DNA from: Rhodobacter sp. | GTDB lineage: Bacteria > Pseudomonadota > Alphaproteobacteria > Rhodobacterales > Rhodobacteraceae | DNA length: 64,000 nt | Direction: 5' to 3' | NCBI GenBank assembly: GCA_027489175.1 | Contig: JAIYAE010000027.1 | Span: forward strand, 1 to 64,000 | Shown here: positions 17,356-26,041 of the stretch, piece after piece | How the letters are laid out: every line of letters starts with the position of its first letter | How positions within the stretch are numbered: position 1 is the first letter of the stretch | Notes under the pieces: generated by a model | Database searches by the model: none | Told to the model about the DNA's origin: nothing | The model's input: only the letters and a program-made list of their open reading frames with translations | Position numbers and translations under genes: made by a program

Positions 17356-19266
17356 TTACGCCCGCATCCCCACGACCGCCACGCCGAGCACCGCCAGCAC
17401 GCGCGCTTCAATCTGCGCGGCTTCCATGCCGGCCACCCGGTACATCGCTTCGGGGCTGGCCTGGTCGATGAAGATATCGGGCAGCACCATGCTGCGGTAC
17501 TTCAGCCCCCGGTCGAACACGCCCTCATCCGCGAGCAGTTGCGCGACGTGGGACCCAAAGCCCCCGACCGCGCCTTCCTCAACCGTAATCAGCGCCTCAT
17601 GCTGGCTGGCCAGTTGCAGGATCAGGTCCCGGTCCAGCGGTTTGGCAAAGCGGGCGTCTGCAACTGTGACCGACACCCCCCGCGCCTCCAGCGCCTCGGC
17701 AGCTTTCAGAACCTCCGACAGCCTGGTGCCGAAGGACAGGATCGCGACGCGCGACCCCTCCCGCAGAACCCGACCCCGACCGATTTCCAGCGGAACCCCA
17801 CGCGCGGGCACATCTACCCCCACGCCATCTCCACGAGGGAAGCGGAAAGCGATCGGCCCCGTGTCATGGGCCACGGCGGTGGCAACCATGTGCACCAACT
17901 CCGCCTCATCCGCCGCGGCCATCACCACCATTCCGGGCAGGTTCGCCATGAAGGCCACATCAAAGGCCCCGGCATGGGTGGCCCCGTCCGCGCCGACCAG
18001 CCCGGCCCGATCCACAGCAAAGCGCACCGGCAACCGCTGGATCGCCACGTCATGCACCACCTGGTCATAGCCGCGCTGCAGGAAGGTGGAATAAAGCGCG
18101 CAGAACGGCTTCATCCCCCCCGCCGCAAGCGCAGCTGAAAACGTCACCGCGTGCTGTTCGGCAATGCCCACATCAAAGCAGCGCTTGGGGAAGCGGTCCT
18201 GAAACAGGTTGAGCCCTGTCCCGTCCGGCATCGCCGCTGTGATGGCAACGATCTTGTCATCCCGCTCCGCCTCGGCCACCAGCGATTGCGCGAAGACCTT
18301 GGTATAGGACGGCGCGTTCGACACCGCCTTCGCCTGCACCCCGGTCAGCACATCGAACTTGCCCGTTGCATGGCCCTTGTCGCGTGCCGCCTCGGCCGGG
18401 GCATAGCCCTTGCCTTTCTTGGTCAGCACATGGATCAGCATCGGCCCCGTCGCCCGCGCCTTCACCGTGCGCAGGACGGGCAGCAGCGTATCCAGATCAT
18501 GCCCGTCAATCGGCCCGACATAGGAAAACCCCAGCGCCTCAAACAGCGTGCCGCCGATGGTCATGCCCTTCAACATCTCCTTCGCGCGTTTCGCCCCCTC
18601 TTGGAGGGGCGGCGGCAGCAGGCCCAGAAACCCCTTCGCCACCTGCTTCAGGTCCTGCATCGGCGGTTCGGCGTATAGCTTCGACAGGTAAGCCGACAGC
18701 GCCCCCACCGGCGGGGCAATGCTCATCTCATTGTCGTTCAGGATCACGAACAGCCGCTGGCCAAGGTGCCCGGCATTGTTCATCGCCTCAAACGCCATGC
18801 CCGCCGACATCGCGCCATCGCCGATCACGGCAATCGCGTCGCCCGGGTCACCGCCAAGCTCCGCCGCCATCGCAAAGCCCAGCGCGGCTGAGATCGAGGT
18901 TGAAGAATGCGCCGCCCCGAACGGGTCATAGGGCGACTCGCTGCGCTTGGTGAACCCGCTCAGGCCCCCCTCCATCCGCAGCGTCCGGATCCGGTCACGC
19001 CGCCCGGTCAGAATCTTGTGCGGATAGCACTGGTGGCCGACATCCCAGATCAGCTTGTCGCGCGGCGTGTCAAAGACGGCGTGGATCGCCACCGTCAACT
19101 CAACCACGCCCAAGCCCGCGCCCAAGTGCCCGCCCGTCACCGATACGGCCGAGATCGTCTCGGCCCGCAGCTCATCGGCCAGCTGGCGCAATTCCCGGTC
19201 AGAAAGCCCCTTCAGGTCGGCAGGCAGGGTCACCCGGTCCAACAGCGGTGTCTTCAGGTCCGTCAT
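17356..19266 (-). CDS. dxs: 1-deoxy-D-xylulose-5-phosphate synthase
   Basis: Thiamine-diphosphate enzyme condensing pyruvate and glyceraldehyde 3-phosphate, the first step of the MEP isoprenoid pathway. The ThDP/Mg motif (GDGAMSAG ... EAMNNAG), the N-terminal '[15 protein letters not shown]' and the catalytic Glu region '[11 protein letters not shown]' are intact. The length of 636 residues is normal. It sits directly after ispA (adjacent bases), in the order HDAC-like gene, xseB, ispA, dxs, seen in many Rhodobacterales; supply of DMAPP/IPP to IspA explains the pairing. Confidence 0.97.
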   Translation of the reverse strand: MTDLKTPLLDRVTLPADLKGLSDRELRQLADELRAETISAVSVTGGHLGAGLGVVELTVAIHAVFDTPRDKLIWDVGHQCYPHKILTGRRDRIRTLRMEGGLSGFTKRSESPYDPFGAAHSSTSISAALGFAMAAELGGDPGDAIAVIGDGAMSAGMAFEAMNNAGHLGQRLFVILNDNEMSIAPPVGALSAYLSKLYAEPPMQDLKQVAKGFLGLLPPPLQEGAKRAKEMLKGMTIGGTLFEALGFSYVGPIDGHDLDTLLPVLRTVKARATGPMLIHVLTKKGKGYAPAEAARDKGHATGKFDVLTGVQAKAVSNAPSYTKVFAQSLVAEAERDDKIVAITAAMPDGTGLNLFQDRFPKRCFDVGIAEQHAVTFSAALAAGGMKPFCALYSTFLQRGYDQVVHDVAIQRLPVRFAVDRAGLVGADGATHAGAFDVAFMANLPGMVVMAAADEAELVHMVATAVAHDTGPIAFRFPRGDGVGVDVPARGVPLEIGRGRVLREGSRVAILSFGTRLSEVLKAAEALEARGVSVTVADARFAKPLDRDLILQLASQHEALITVEEGAVGGFGSHVAQLLADEGVFDRGLKYRSMVLPDIFIDQASPEAMYRVAGMEAAQIEARVLAVLGVAVVGMRA

Positions 19267-20136
19267 TCAACTCTCCCGCGCGATGGTGAACCGCGCCGCT
19301 TCTTGAAGCAGCTTCGCGCGGTCGCCGTAAGGCGACAGGTGCGCGCAGGCTTCATCCACCAAAGCCACCGCCCGCGCCCGTGCGCCTTCCAACCCAAGCA
19401 GCGACACAAAGGTCGCCTTCCCTGCATTGGCATCCTTGCCCACGGCCTTGCCGGTCTTGGCGGCATCGCCGGTCACATCCAGAATGTCGTCGGCAATCTG
19501 GAACGCCAGCCCCAGCGCCCCCGCATAGGCGCGCAAGGGCCCCCGGTCCGCCCCGGCAATCACCGCCCCCGCTTCCGCCGCAAAGCCGATCAGCGCGCCG
19601 GTCTTGCCCGCCTGCAGCGCGGTGATCTCGTCCAGCGTCAGCGGATGCCCCGCCGTTTCCGCCGCAATGTCCAAAGCCTGACCCAGCACCATGCCTTCGA
19701 TGCCCGAGGCCGCGGCCAACCCCTCAACCAGCGTCATCCGCACGTCAGCGGACCCAAGCGCCGGGTCACACAGCAACTCAAACGCCAGAGTCTGCAAGGC
19801 ATCGCCCGCAAGCACCGCCGTCGCCTCATCCCATTTCACATGGACCGTCGGCTGCCCCCTCCGCAGGTCATCATCATCCATGCAAGGCAGATCGTCGTGG
19901 ATCAGGCTATAGGCATGCAGCGCCTCAATCGCCGCCGCCGCACTCAACGCGTGGCCCTCGGGAACCCCCAGCATCCGCGCGCCTTCCAGCACCAGAAACC
20001 CGCGCAGCCGTTTGCCGCCGCGCACCGCATAGCGCATCGCGTGAGTGACAGGCTGGTCCGCGCGGCCCTCAAGGGCAGACATCAGCCGCGCCTCGATCAG
20101 CCCGGCATCCCGCGCCAGAACCTCAGGAAATTTCAC
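19267..20136 (-). CDS. ispA: Farnesyl diphosphate synthase (polyprenyl synthetase family)
   Basis: Trans-prenyltransferase that builds farnesyl (possibly geranylgeranyl) diphosphate from IPP and DMAPP. Both aspartate-rich motifs are visible: 'HDDLPCMDDDDLRRG' (FARM) and 'ADDILDVTGD' (SARM), plus 'GGKRLRG'. I choose a GTG start at 20136 (protein KFPEVLARD...), since GGAGGGGAT precedes it and GTGA overlaps the xseB stop; the ORF track start at 20229 lies inside xseB. Predicted length 289 residues, usual for the family. Confidence 0.94.
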   Translation of the reverse strand: MKFPEVLARDAGLIEARLMSALEGRADQPVTHAMRYAVRGGKRLRGFLVLEGARMLGVPEGHALSAAAAIEALHAYSLIHDDLPCMDDDDLRRGQPTVHVKWDEATAVLAGDALQTLAFELLCDPALGSADVRMTLVEGLAAASGIEGMVLGQALDIAAETAGHPLTLDEITALQAGKTGALIGFAAEAGAVIAGADRGPLRAYAGALGLAFQIADDILDVTGDAAKTGKAVGKDANAGKATFVSLLGLEGARARAVALVDEACAHLSPYGDRAKLLQEAARFTIARES

Positions 20137-20372
20137 ATCCCCTCCGCCGGCGTGGTGCCGACAGCGCGGCCTTCCTGTGCCCGGATCAGTTCCACCTTCT
20201 CTTCGGCCTCGGCCAGCTTCGCCGCGCAATGCGCTTTCAGCTTTGCCCCACGTTCATACAGCGCAATCGACTGGTCCAGCGGCACTTCGCCCCGCTCCAG
20301 CGCGCCGACAACCTGCTCCAGGGCGGCCATCGCCTCCTCGAAACTCATTCCCTCAACGGCTTTGTCCGTCAT
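20133..20372 (-). CDS. xseB: Exodeoxyribonuclease VII small subunit
   Basis: A 79-residue helical protein with the family core 'SFEEAMAALEQVVGALERGEVPLDQSIALYERG'. It pairs with XseA (not in this window) to form exonuclease VII, which degrades single-stranded DNA. Its start overlaps the end of the HDAC-like gene (ATGA) and its stop overlaps the ispA GTG, so three genes are translationally linked. Confidence 0.95.
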   Translation of the reverse strand: MTDKAVEGMSFEEAMAALEQVVGALERGEVPLDQSIALYERGAKLKAHCAAKLAEAEEKVELIRAQEGRAVGTTPAEGM

Positions 20373-21277
20373 CGGCCCCGCTCCTCCAACACGCCCACAT
20401 GCGCCGCGACCGAAGCCGCCAGCGCATCCAGATCATAGCCGCCCTCAAGTGTCGAGACCACCCGCCCCCCGGCAAACTCGCACAGATGGCGCGTCAGCCA
20501 GGCATAATCCTCCGCCTGCCATTCCAACCCGGCCAGAGGATCATCGGCATGCGCATCAAACCCCGCTGAGATCAGCAGCAACTCAGGCTGCCACGCCTCA
20601 AGGGCCGGAAACACAACCCTTTCATAGACTTGCCGCATGTCATGCCCCGTCCCGCCACCCCGCAGCGGCAGGTTCATGATCTGGCCATGCGCGCCCGTCT
20701 CATCCGGCCGTCCCGTCCCTGGATAAAGCGGCATCTGGTGGGAAGAGACGAACAGACACCGCCCCTCGTCCCACAGCAAATCCTGCGTGCCGTTCCCGTG
20801 ATGCACGTCGAAATCGACGATGGCGACGCGCGACAGACCGTGATGGTCCAGCGCCCGTTTTGCGCCAATCGCGACCGTCCCGAACAGGCAGAACCCCATG
20901 GCAATGTCGCGTTCCGCATGGTGTCCCGGCGGCCGCCCCGCAACGAAGGCCGTCTTCGCCTCGCCCATGACCACCGCATCCACCGCTGCACAAATCCCCC
21001 CGACCGCCCGCATTGCCGCGTCGTAAGAGCCCGGAGACAGGAACGTATCCCCATCCAGCTGCGCCCAGCCGTCCTTCGGCACCGCCGCCTTCACCCGCGC
21101 CAGATATGATGCCGGATGGCAGCGCAGCACCTCAGCCTCGTCGACCAGCGGAGCCCCCCGCCGCTCAACCGCCAGACCCGCCAGGCCCTGCTCCACTGCC
21201 GCCAATCGGTCCACCCGCTCCGGATGGCCCGGCGGGGTCACATGTCGCGCGCAATCGGGATGACTGAAAACCAGCAT
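20369..21277 (-). CDS. Histone deacetylase-family (acetylpolyamine amidohydrolase-like) protein
   Basis: A zinc-dependent amidohydrolase of the arginase/deacetylase superfamily. The catalytic His pair lies in 'RPPGHHAERD' and the Zn ligands in 'VDFDVHHGNGTQ' and 'SAGFDAHADDPLAG'. Bacterial members remove acetyl groups from small amines or other substrates; histones are not implied. The start is placed at 21277 (MLVFSHPDC), the usual N-terminus; the supplied ORF carries 33 extra codons through a hairpin region. It overlaps xseB by 4 bp. Confidence 0.88.
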   Translation of the reverse strand: MLVFSHPDCARHVTPPGHPERVDRLAAVEQGLAGLAVERRGAPLVDEAEVLRCHPASYLARVKAAVPKDGWAQLDGDTFLSPGSYDAAMRAVGGICAAVDAVVMGEAKTAFVAGRPPGHHAERDIAMGFCLFGTVAIGAKRALDHHGLSRVAIVDFDVHHGNGTQDLLWDEGRCLFVSSHQMPLYPGTGRPDETGAHGQIMNLPLRGGGTGHDMRQVYERVVFPALEAWQPELLLISAGFDAHADDPLAGLEWQAEDYAWLTRHLCEFAGGRVVSTLEGGYDLDALAASVAAHVGVLEERGR

Positions 21278-21307
21278 GGCCTGCTCTTCTGAGAAATACT
21301 CCGGGGT

Positions 21308-21348
21308 AGTCCTTTGGTTTCGCCATCGGTTCGAGAAACCAATGGACT
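21308..21348. terminator. Hairpin between petR and the HDAC-like gene
   Basis: Arms AGTCCTTTGGTTTC and GAAACCAATGGACT pair over 14 positions with one mismatch around a 13-nt loop. On the minus strand it follows the petR stop and is trailed by CCCCGGAGTATTTCTC, similar to the ends found after the GST and grpE genes. Likely a transcription terminator or mRNA 3' end; not tested. Confidence 0.6.
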
Positions 21349-21379
21349 GGGGGGCTGGCCTCCGCCCATCAGCCAACCC

Positions 21380-22075
21380 TCAATCCGGCTGCAGCATATA
21401 GCCTTCGCCGCGCACGGTCTGCAGGTAGCGCGGGCTTTTCGGGTCCACCTCGATCTTGCGCCGCAGCCGGGTGATCTGCACATCGACCGCCCGCTCTTGC
21501 GCCGCATCGGCGCCCGACTGATCGCCCACCAGCTTGTCCCGGCTGATCGCCACACCGGGCGCTGCCGCAAAGACCCGCATCAACGCCGCCTCGGTCGCCG
21601 TCAGCCGAACCGGAGCATCCCCGCGCCACATCTCGCCCCGGTCAAGGTCATAGCGCACCGCGCCCAGATGGATCACCTGCCGCACCGGTTCCGCCGCGCG
21701 CACCTGTGGCACCCGTCGCAAGATGGCGTTGATCCGCAGCAGCAATTCCTTCGGCTCGAACGGCTTGACCAGGTAATCATCCGCCCCCGCCTCAAGCCCC
21801 TCGATCCGGTTCGACGTCTCGCCTTTTGCGGTCAACAGCAGGATCGGCGTCTGCAGGCGCTTTCGCAGATCGCGGGTCAGCGTCACGCCATCCTCGCCCG
21901 GCATCATCACATCCATGACGATCAGATCAAATTCCAGCCCCGCCAGAATCCGCCGCGCCTGCGCTGCATCCCGGGCCACGGAAACCATGAAGCCGCCCCG
22001 CATCAGGAACTTCTGCAGAAGGCCGCGAATGCGTTCGTCATCATCAACGATCAATAGGTGCGCGTCGGGAACCAT
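21380..22075 (-). CDS. petR: OmpR-family response regulator PetR
   Basis: N-terminal receiver domain with the acidic pocket (IVDDDE), phospho-acceptor Asp in 'LIVMDVMMPGEDG', and Lys in 'YLVKPFEP'; C-terminal winged helix ('AVDVQITRLRRKIEVDPKSPRYLQTVRGEGY'). No sensor kinase lies beside it. Pairing with a MarR-family gene upstream matches petP-petR of Rhodobacter capsulatus, which act on cytochrome bc1 and other respiratory functions. The start overlaps the petP stop (TGATG). The petABC genes that follow petPR in R. capsulatus are absent here. Confidence 0.85.
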   Translation of the reverse strand: MVPDAHLLIVDDDERIRGLLQKFLMRGGFMVSVARDAAQARRILAGLEFDLIVMDVMMPGEDGVTLTRDLRKRLQTPILLLTAKGETSNRIEGLEAGADDYLVKPFEPKELLLRINAILRRVPQVRAAEPVRQVIHLGAVRYDLDRGEMWRGDAPVRLTATEAALMRVFAAAPGVAISRDKLVGDQSGADAAQERAVDVQITRLRRKIEVDPKSPRYLQTVRGEGYMLQPD

Positions 22076-22569
22076 CAGCCGCCCTCCTTAAGACGGTTGT
22101 ATTGCTTGCGCATTTCGGGGTCCATCATCGCTTCCAGCACTTGACGAAAGCCCTGCACCGCCGCAGGCCCCGCCGCGCGATACGCCGCCCGCATCCGCGC
22201 CCGCTGCGCATCCGACAATTCGCGTTCCAGGATCAACCCCTTCTCCGTCAGGAACAGATGCCGTTCCCTTGCGTCAACACGGCCCTTTTCACTGCGCACA
22301 AGGCCATCCTCGATCAAGGTCCGCAACACACGATTGAGGGACTGTTTTGTAACACCAAGGATCGCCAGCAGGTTTGAAACCGTCGTCCCCGGGGACCGAT
22401 GGACGAAATGGATCGCCCGGTGATGCGCGCGGCCATAATCCATCCCCTCCAGAATGCGGTCCGGGTCCGCGGTGAACCCGCGGTAGGCGAAGAACATCGC
22501 CTCAATCCCTTTGCGCAACTGCTCATCCGTCAGGAACAGCAGCCCCTCGCCCCCGGCAGTCTCGGCCAT
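22075..22569 (-). CDS. petP: MarR-family regulator PetP
   Basis: A 164-residue winged-helix regulator: the wHTH segment reads 'VSNLLAILGVTKQSLNRVLRTLIEDGLV' followed by the wing 'GRVDARERHLFLTEKG'. ATG 22569 is preceded by GGAGGGTGCG, so I prefer it to the GTG four codons upstream. It is co-transcribed with petR through a one-base overlap. In R. capsulatus PetP and PetR are both needed for normal cytochrome complex synthesis; function here is by homology and synteny. Confidence 0.82.
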   Translation of the reverse strand: MAETAGGEGLLFLTDEQLRKGIEAMFFAYRGFTADPDRILEGMDYGRAHHRAIHFVHRSPGTTVSNLLAILGVTKQSLNRVLRTLIEDGLVRSEKGRVDARERHLFLTEKGLILERELSDAQRARMRAAYRAAGPAAVQGFRQVLEAMMDPEMRKQYNRLKEGG

Positions 22570-22708
22570 CGCACCCTCCACTTTGGCAGGAATTTACGTC
22601 AGCCTTGTTGACTTTCCAAGCACGAACCCATAATCCTGCCCCGATTTCGCGCAAGAATCTGTCCGAAGCGGACCTTTCAGGCGCAACATTCGCAAAGGAG
22701 AGGGCGCT

Positions 22709-23575
22709 ATGGCAGGTTATGACGATCGTGACGGGTTCATCTGGATGGACGGCAAACTGGTGGACTGGCGGTCCGCCAACGTGCACATCCTGACCCATGC
22801 CCTGCACTATGCCTCATCCGTCTTTGAAGGCGAACGCTGCTACAACGGCAAGATCTTCAAGTCGACCGAACATTCCGAACGCCTCCGCATGTCGGGTGAG
22901 CTTCTCGACATGCCGCTCCCCTACAGCGTGGCTGAGATCAACGCCGCGAAAGAGGCCACCCTCAAGGCCAACAACCTGACCGACGCCTACGTTCGCGCCA
23001 TCGCCTGGCGTGGCGCGGGGGAAATGATGGGCGTCGCCGCCAACAAGAACCCGATCCGCATGGCCGTGGCCTGCTGGACCTGGGGCAACTACTACGGCGA
23101 CGCCAAGTTCAAGGGCGCGAAACTCGACATCGCCAAGTGGAAGCGTCCCTCGCCCGAAACCATCCCCCACGCTGCCAAGGCCGCCGGTCTTTACATGATC
23201 TGCACCATGTCGAAGCACGCCGCCGAAGCCAAAGGCTGCTCCGACGCCATGATGTTCGACTATCGCGGCTATGTGGCCGAGGCGACGGGCGCGAACATCT
23301 TCTTCGTCAAGGACGGTGAAGTGCACACCCCGAAGGCCGACGCCTTCCTGAACGGCATCACCCGGCAGACCGTGATCAGCATGCTGAAAGACATGCAGAT
23401 CAAGGTCCACGAACGCCACATCATGCCGGAAGAGCTTGAGGGTTTCGAACAGTGCTGGCTGACCGGCACTGCGGCTGAGGTTACCCCCGTCGGCCAGATC
23501 GGTGATTACAACTTCGAAGTCGGCGACCTGACCAAGCGCGTCGCGACTGAATACGAAAAGCTGGTCCGCGCCTGA
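22709..23575 (+). CDS. ilvE: Branched-chain amino acid aminotransferase
   Basis: Fold-type IV PLP aminotransferase that makes leucine, isoleucine and valine from their 2-keto acids. The PLP lysine lies in 'HAAKAAGLY' and the family block 'GYVAEATGANIFF' is present; 'HALHYASSVFEGERCYNG' is the usual N-terminal substrate region. Length 288 residues. The ATG follows GCAAAGGAGAGGGCGCT. Divergent from petP; a strong hairpin terminator follows. Confidence 0.94.
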   Translation: MAGYDDRDGFIWMDGKLVDWRSANVHILTHALHYASSVFEGERCYNGKIFKSTEHSERLRMSGELLDMPLPYSVAEINAAKEATLKANNLTDAYVRAIAWRGAGEMMGVAANKNPIRMAVACWTWGNYYGDAKFKGAKLDIAKWKRPSPETIPHAAKAAGLYMICTMSKHAAEAKGCSDAMMFDYRGYVAEATGANIFFVKDGEVHTPKADAFLNGITRQTVISMLKDMQIKVHERHIMPEELEGFEQCWLTGTAAEVTPVGQIGDYNFEVGDLTKRVATEYEKLVRA

Positions 23576-23596
23576 TTGCCAGTTGGCTGAAAAGCA

Positions 23597-23623
23597 AAAG
23601 GCCGGGCAAGTTGCCCGGCCTTT
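23597..23623. terminator. Bidirectional rho-independent terminator between ilvE and ohr
   Basis: Perfect 11-bp stem AAAGGCCGGGC / GCCCGGCCTTT with a 5-nt loop. A/T ends on both sides let it serve ilvE (plus) and ohr (minus), which converge here. Confidence 0.88.
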
Positions 23624-23641
23624 ATCGTTGGTTCCGATGGG

Positions 23642-24070
23642 TCAGACGACTTCCGTCACAACCTCGATGTTGCCCTTGGTCGCGTTCGAATACGGGCAGA
23701 TGAAATGCCCACGCTCGGCGATCTTTTCCGCCACGGCGCGGTCAAGGCCCGGCAAGCTGACCACCAGCTTGACCTTCAGGCCAAAGCCGCCGTCCGACCG
23801 GCCGCCAATGCCGACATGCGCGTTCACCGTGGCATTGTCCGGCACCGTGCCCAGCTTTTCGCTGCTGGCGGCAAAGCGCATCGCGCCCAGATAGCAGGCG
23901 GCATAGCCCACCGCGAACAGCTCTTCCGGGTTATGGCCCAGGCCGGACCCGCCCAGCTCTTTCGGGCTGGTCATGGTCACGGTCAGCTGGCCATTGACCA
24001 GCCCGGCCACGCCATTGCGGCCACCGCCGGTTGCCTTCGCCTCGGTCCAGTACTTTGCATCTACGGTCAT
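23642..24070 (-). CDS. ohr: Organic hydroperoxide resistance protein Ohr
   Basis: OsmC-superfamily thiol peroxidase that reduces organic hydroperoxides. Both redox cysteines are visible: peroxidatic Cys in 'VGYAACYLGA' and resolving Cys in 'FICPYSNATKGN'. Length 142 residues, normal for Ohr. It is divergent from a MarR-family gene with the OhrR signature; the 100-bp gap carries repeated palindromic sequences, indicating classical OhrR repression relieved by Cys oxidation. Confidence 0.95.
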   Translation of the reverse strand: MTVDAKYWTEAKATGGGRNGVAGLVNGQLTVTMTSPKELGGSGLGHNPEELFAVGYAACYLGAMRFAASSEKLGTVPDNATVNAHVGIGGRSDGGFGLKVKLVVSLPGLDRAVAEKIAERGHFICPYSNATKGNIEVVTEVV

Positions 24071-24081
24071 GGTAGTCTCCT

Positions 24082-24142
24082 ATCGTGTGCGATTAAATCG
24101 TATGCGATTGACTTAGGCGCTTTGGGTGCAAATGTCAATCGC
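24082..24142. promoter_or_regulatory. Candidate OhrR operators between ohr and ohrR
   Basis: Two direct copies, ATCGTGTGCGATT (24082-24094) and ATCGTATGCGATT (24097-24109), lie 2 bp apart. Their junction forms the pseudo-palindrome TGCGATTAAATCGTA (24088-24102, one mismatch). A further perfect 9-bp inverted repeat GCGATTGAC / GTCAATCGC spans 24104-24142. The placement before both start codons fits autoregulation plus ohr control. Confidence 0.7.
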
Positions 24143-24170
24143 TTGCGCTTTGATCGCGCGCGATGTATCA

Positions 24171-24608
24171 ATGCTCATGGCTCTGACACCTCCCGACATG
24201 CTTTGCTTTGCTCTGCATTCCGCAGCCCAGGCCGTGCATTCGGCCTATACTCCCTTGTTGGAGCCCTTGGGCCTGACCTATCCGCAATACCTCGTCCTCG
24301 CCTCGCTGGCGGCCGAAGATGGCCAAGGCATGGGGCAGTTGGGGGCATCGCTGCGGCTGGAATCGAACACACTGACCCCGCTGCTGAAGCGGATGCAGGC
24401 CGCAGGCTGGCTGACCCGCAGCCGCGACCCCGCCGATGACCGCAAGGTCGTGCTAAGGCTGACCGACGCGGGCCGCACCCTTGCCCAGCGCGCAGCGGAT
24501 GTGCCCCGCGCCTTTGCGGAAAAGACCGGCCTCAACCCCGACCAGATCCGCGACCTGCGCGATGTTCTGGCCGTCCTGCGCAACCGGCTGAAGCCCGCCA
24601 AAGCTTGA
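24171..24608 (+). CDS. ohrR: MarR-family organic peroxide sensor OhrR
   Basis: The conserved N-terminal 'MLCFALHSA' supplies the peroxide-sensing Cys of OhrR, and 'LGLTYPQYLVLASL' plus the wHTH/wing ('RLESNTLTPLLKRMQAAGWLTRSRDPADDRKV') are diagnostic. The start is uncertain: ATG 24171 and ATG 24177 are both plausible and neither has a clear ribosome site; ATG 24126 in the ORF track would place the start in the operator region. About 145 residues. Represses the divergent ohr until oxidised. Confidence 0.88.
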   Translation: MLMALTPPDMLCFALHSAAQAVHSAYTPLLEPLGLTYPQYLVLASLAAEDGQGMGQLGASLRLESNTLTPLLKRMQAAGWLTRSRDPADDRKVVLRLTDAGRTLAQRAADVPRAFAEKTGLNPDQIRDLRDVLAVLRNRLKPAKA

Positions 24609-24678
24609 CAACTCGTTAAAACGCGAAGCCAAGCCCTTGATTTCTTTGGATCAGTACCCCTGTCCCCGCCCGGGACAC

Positions 24679-24846
24679 TCAGGCGCTGCGCCCCCGCGCG
24701 ATTCGCAGGAAGTTGATCAGCCGCGATGGCCCCACCGGGGCATGGCTGCGGTGCCAGGTCTTGCGCTGACCCCGGGCAAGCCGCAGAAACTGCTGCACCT
24801 TCCCCCCGGTTGACGCGCTGCGATGGTCTGCCAGATGCCTGCTCAT
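24679..24846 (-). CDS. Small, strongly basic hypothetical protein (55 aa)
   Basis: Not listed separately in the ORF track, but ATG 24846 is preceded by CTTGAAGGAGGACAGC, one of the best ribosome sites in the window. The product is rich in Arg, His and Lys and contains an internal duplication, 'FLRLARGQ' and 'FLRIARGR', at residues ~20-27 and ~46-53. No signal peptide or membrane segment. Family unknown; nucleic-acid binding or a membrane-associated amphipathic helix are only guesses. It is downstream of queG on the same strand. Confidence 0.62.
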   Translation of the reverse strand: MSRHLADHRSASTGGKVQQFLRLARGQRKTWHRSHAPVGPSRLINFLRIARGRSA

Positions 24847-24955
24847 GCTGTCCTCCTTCAAGGATGATGATCGGTAGTCTACCACAGCCGGCCCCCAGCC
24901 GCGCCACCGCATTGGCCGCCCACCGCCCGCATCGGCAAACCCCAGCGCATGGGCC

Positions 24956-25987
24956 TCAAGCAGCCCCCAACCGCTGCACCGCCCAGGCCGCCGCATCCGC
25001 CACCGCCGGGTCAGCATCCCCCAGCCGCGCCTGCGCCACCGGGATCAGCGCCGCCATGCCAGAGTTCCCCACCGCATAAAGAACGTTGCGCACAAACCGG
25101 TCCCGCCCGATCCGCTTGATCGGGCTGCCCTGAAACCGCGCCCGAAACCCCGCATCATCCAGCGCCGCAAGTTCCGCAAGTTCCGGCAACCCCACGCGCG
25201 GCTGATAACCGATCTCCGTCGCCGCCGCCGCGAACTTGTTCCAGGGGCAGACCGCCAGACAGTCATCGCAGCCATAGATCCGGTTGCCCATCAACCCCCG
25301 CAACTCCACATCCACCGGCCCGCGATGCTCGATGGTGAGGTAAGAAATGCACCGCCGCGCATCCAGCTGATAGGGCGCGGGAAAAGCCCGCGTCGGGCAG
25401 ATGTCAAGGCAAGCAGTGCAGCTCCCGCAGTGGCTAACCTCTGGTGTATCCGGCTCCAGCTCTAGCGTGGTGAAGATCGCCCCAAGGAACACCCAGTTCC
25501 CCAGATCGCGCCCCAGAAGGTTGGTGTGCTTGCCCTGCCACCCCAACCCCGCCGCCTGCGCCAAGGGCTTTTCCATCACCGGCGCCGTATCGACAAACAC
25601 CTTGATCTCGCAGCCCGAGGCGTCAACCAGCCACCGCCCCAGCCGCTTCATCCGCCGTTTCACCAGATCGTGGTAGTCCTTCCCTTGGGCGTAGACCGAC
25701 ACCACCCCCCGGTCCCGCTGCAAAAGCCCCGCCATCGGATCAACCTCCGGAGTATACGCCTCCGCCAGCATCACCACCGACCGCGCTTCGGGCCACAGCG
25801 CCGCCGCTGATCCGCGCCATTCCTCCCGCTCTGCCATCCAGCCCATCTGCCCGTGCCGCCCGTCCGCCAGAAAGGCGCGCAACCGCCCTGCCGCCTCGGG
25901 CACGGCATCAGGCCGACAGACGCCAACCTTCACGAACCCTTCCTCTAGGGCCCGCGCAACCAGCTCTTCTTTCGTAAGCCCTTTCAT
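24956..25987 (-). CDS. queG: Epoxyqueuosine reductase
   Basis: Cobalamin-dependent iron-sulfur enzyme catalysing the last step of queuosine formation in tRNA. The two [4Fe-4S] clusters are specified by '[16 protein letters not shown]' and '[13 protein letters not shown]'; the N-terminal region and a C-terminal HEAT-like tail ('VLYAVGNSG') are as expected. The length of 343 residues is usual. Start at MKGLTKEEL. The GST gene lies upstream, separated by a strong GC hairpin. Confidence 0.95.
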   Translation of the reverse strand: MKGLTKEELVARALEEGFVKVGVCRPDAVPEAAGRLRAFLADGRHGQMGWMAEREEWRGSAAALWPEARSVVMLAEAYTPEVDPMAGLLQRDRGVVSVYAQGKDYHDLVKRRMKRLGRWLVDASGCEIKVFVDTAPVMEKPLAQAAGLGWQGKHTNLLGRDLGNWVFLGAIFTTLELEPDTPEVSHCGSCTACLDICPTRAFPAPYQLDARRCISYLTIEHRGPVDVELRGLMGNRIYGCDDCLAVCPWNKFAAAATEIGYQPRVGLPELAELAALDDAGFRARFQGSPIKRIGRDRFVRNVLYAVGNSGMAALIPVAQARLGDADPAVADAAAWAVQRLGAA

Positions 25988-26014
25988 TCTGGCCTAAATA
26001 TCCCGGGGGGTGCG

Positions 26015-26032
26015 GGGGGCTGGCCCCCCGCC
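26015..26032. terminator. GC hairpin between GST and queG
   Basis: CGGGGGG-CTGG-CCCCCCG is a perfect 7-bp stem with tetraloop. On the minus strand it follows the GST stop at 26042 and is trailed by CCCGGGATATTTAGG. The same hairpin-then-ATATTT layout recurs after grpE and petR. Confidence 0.65.
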
Positions 26033-26041
26033 CGGTCAGGA

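Noticed and set aside
18907-20679. 590-codon plus-strand ORF opposite dxs/ispA/xseB
   Set aside because: Antisense to three conserved genes with overlapping starts; Arg/Pro/His-rich translation without domains.
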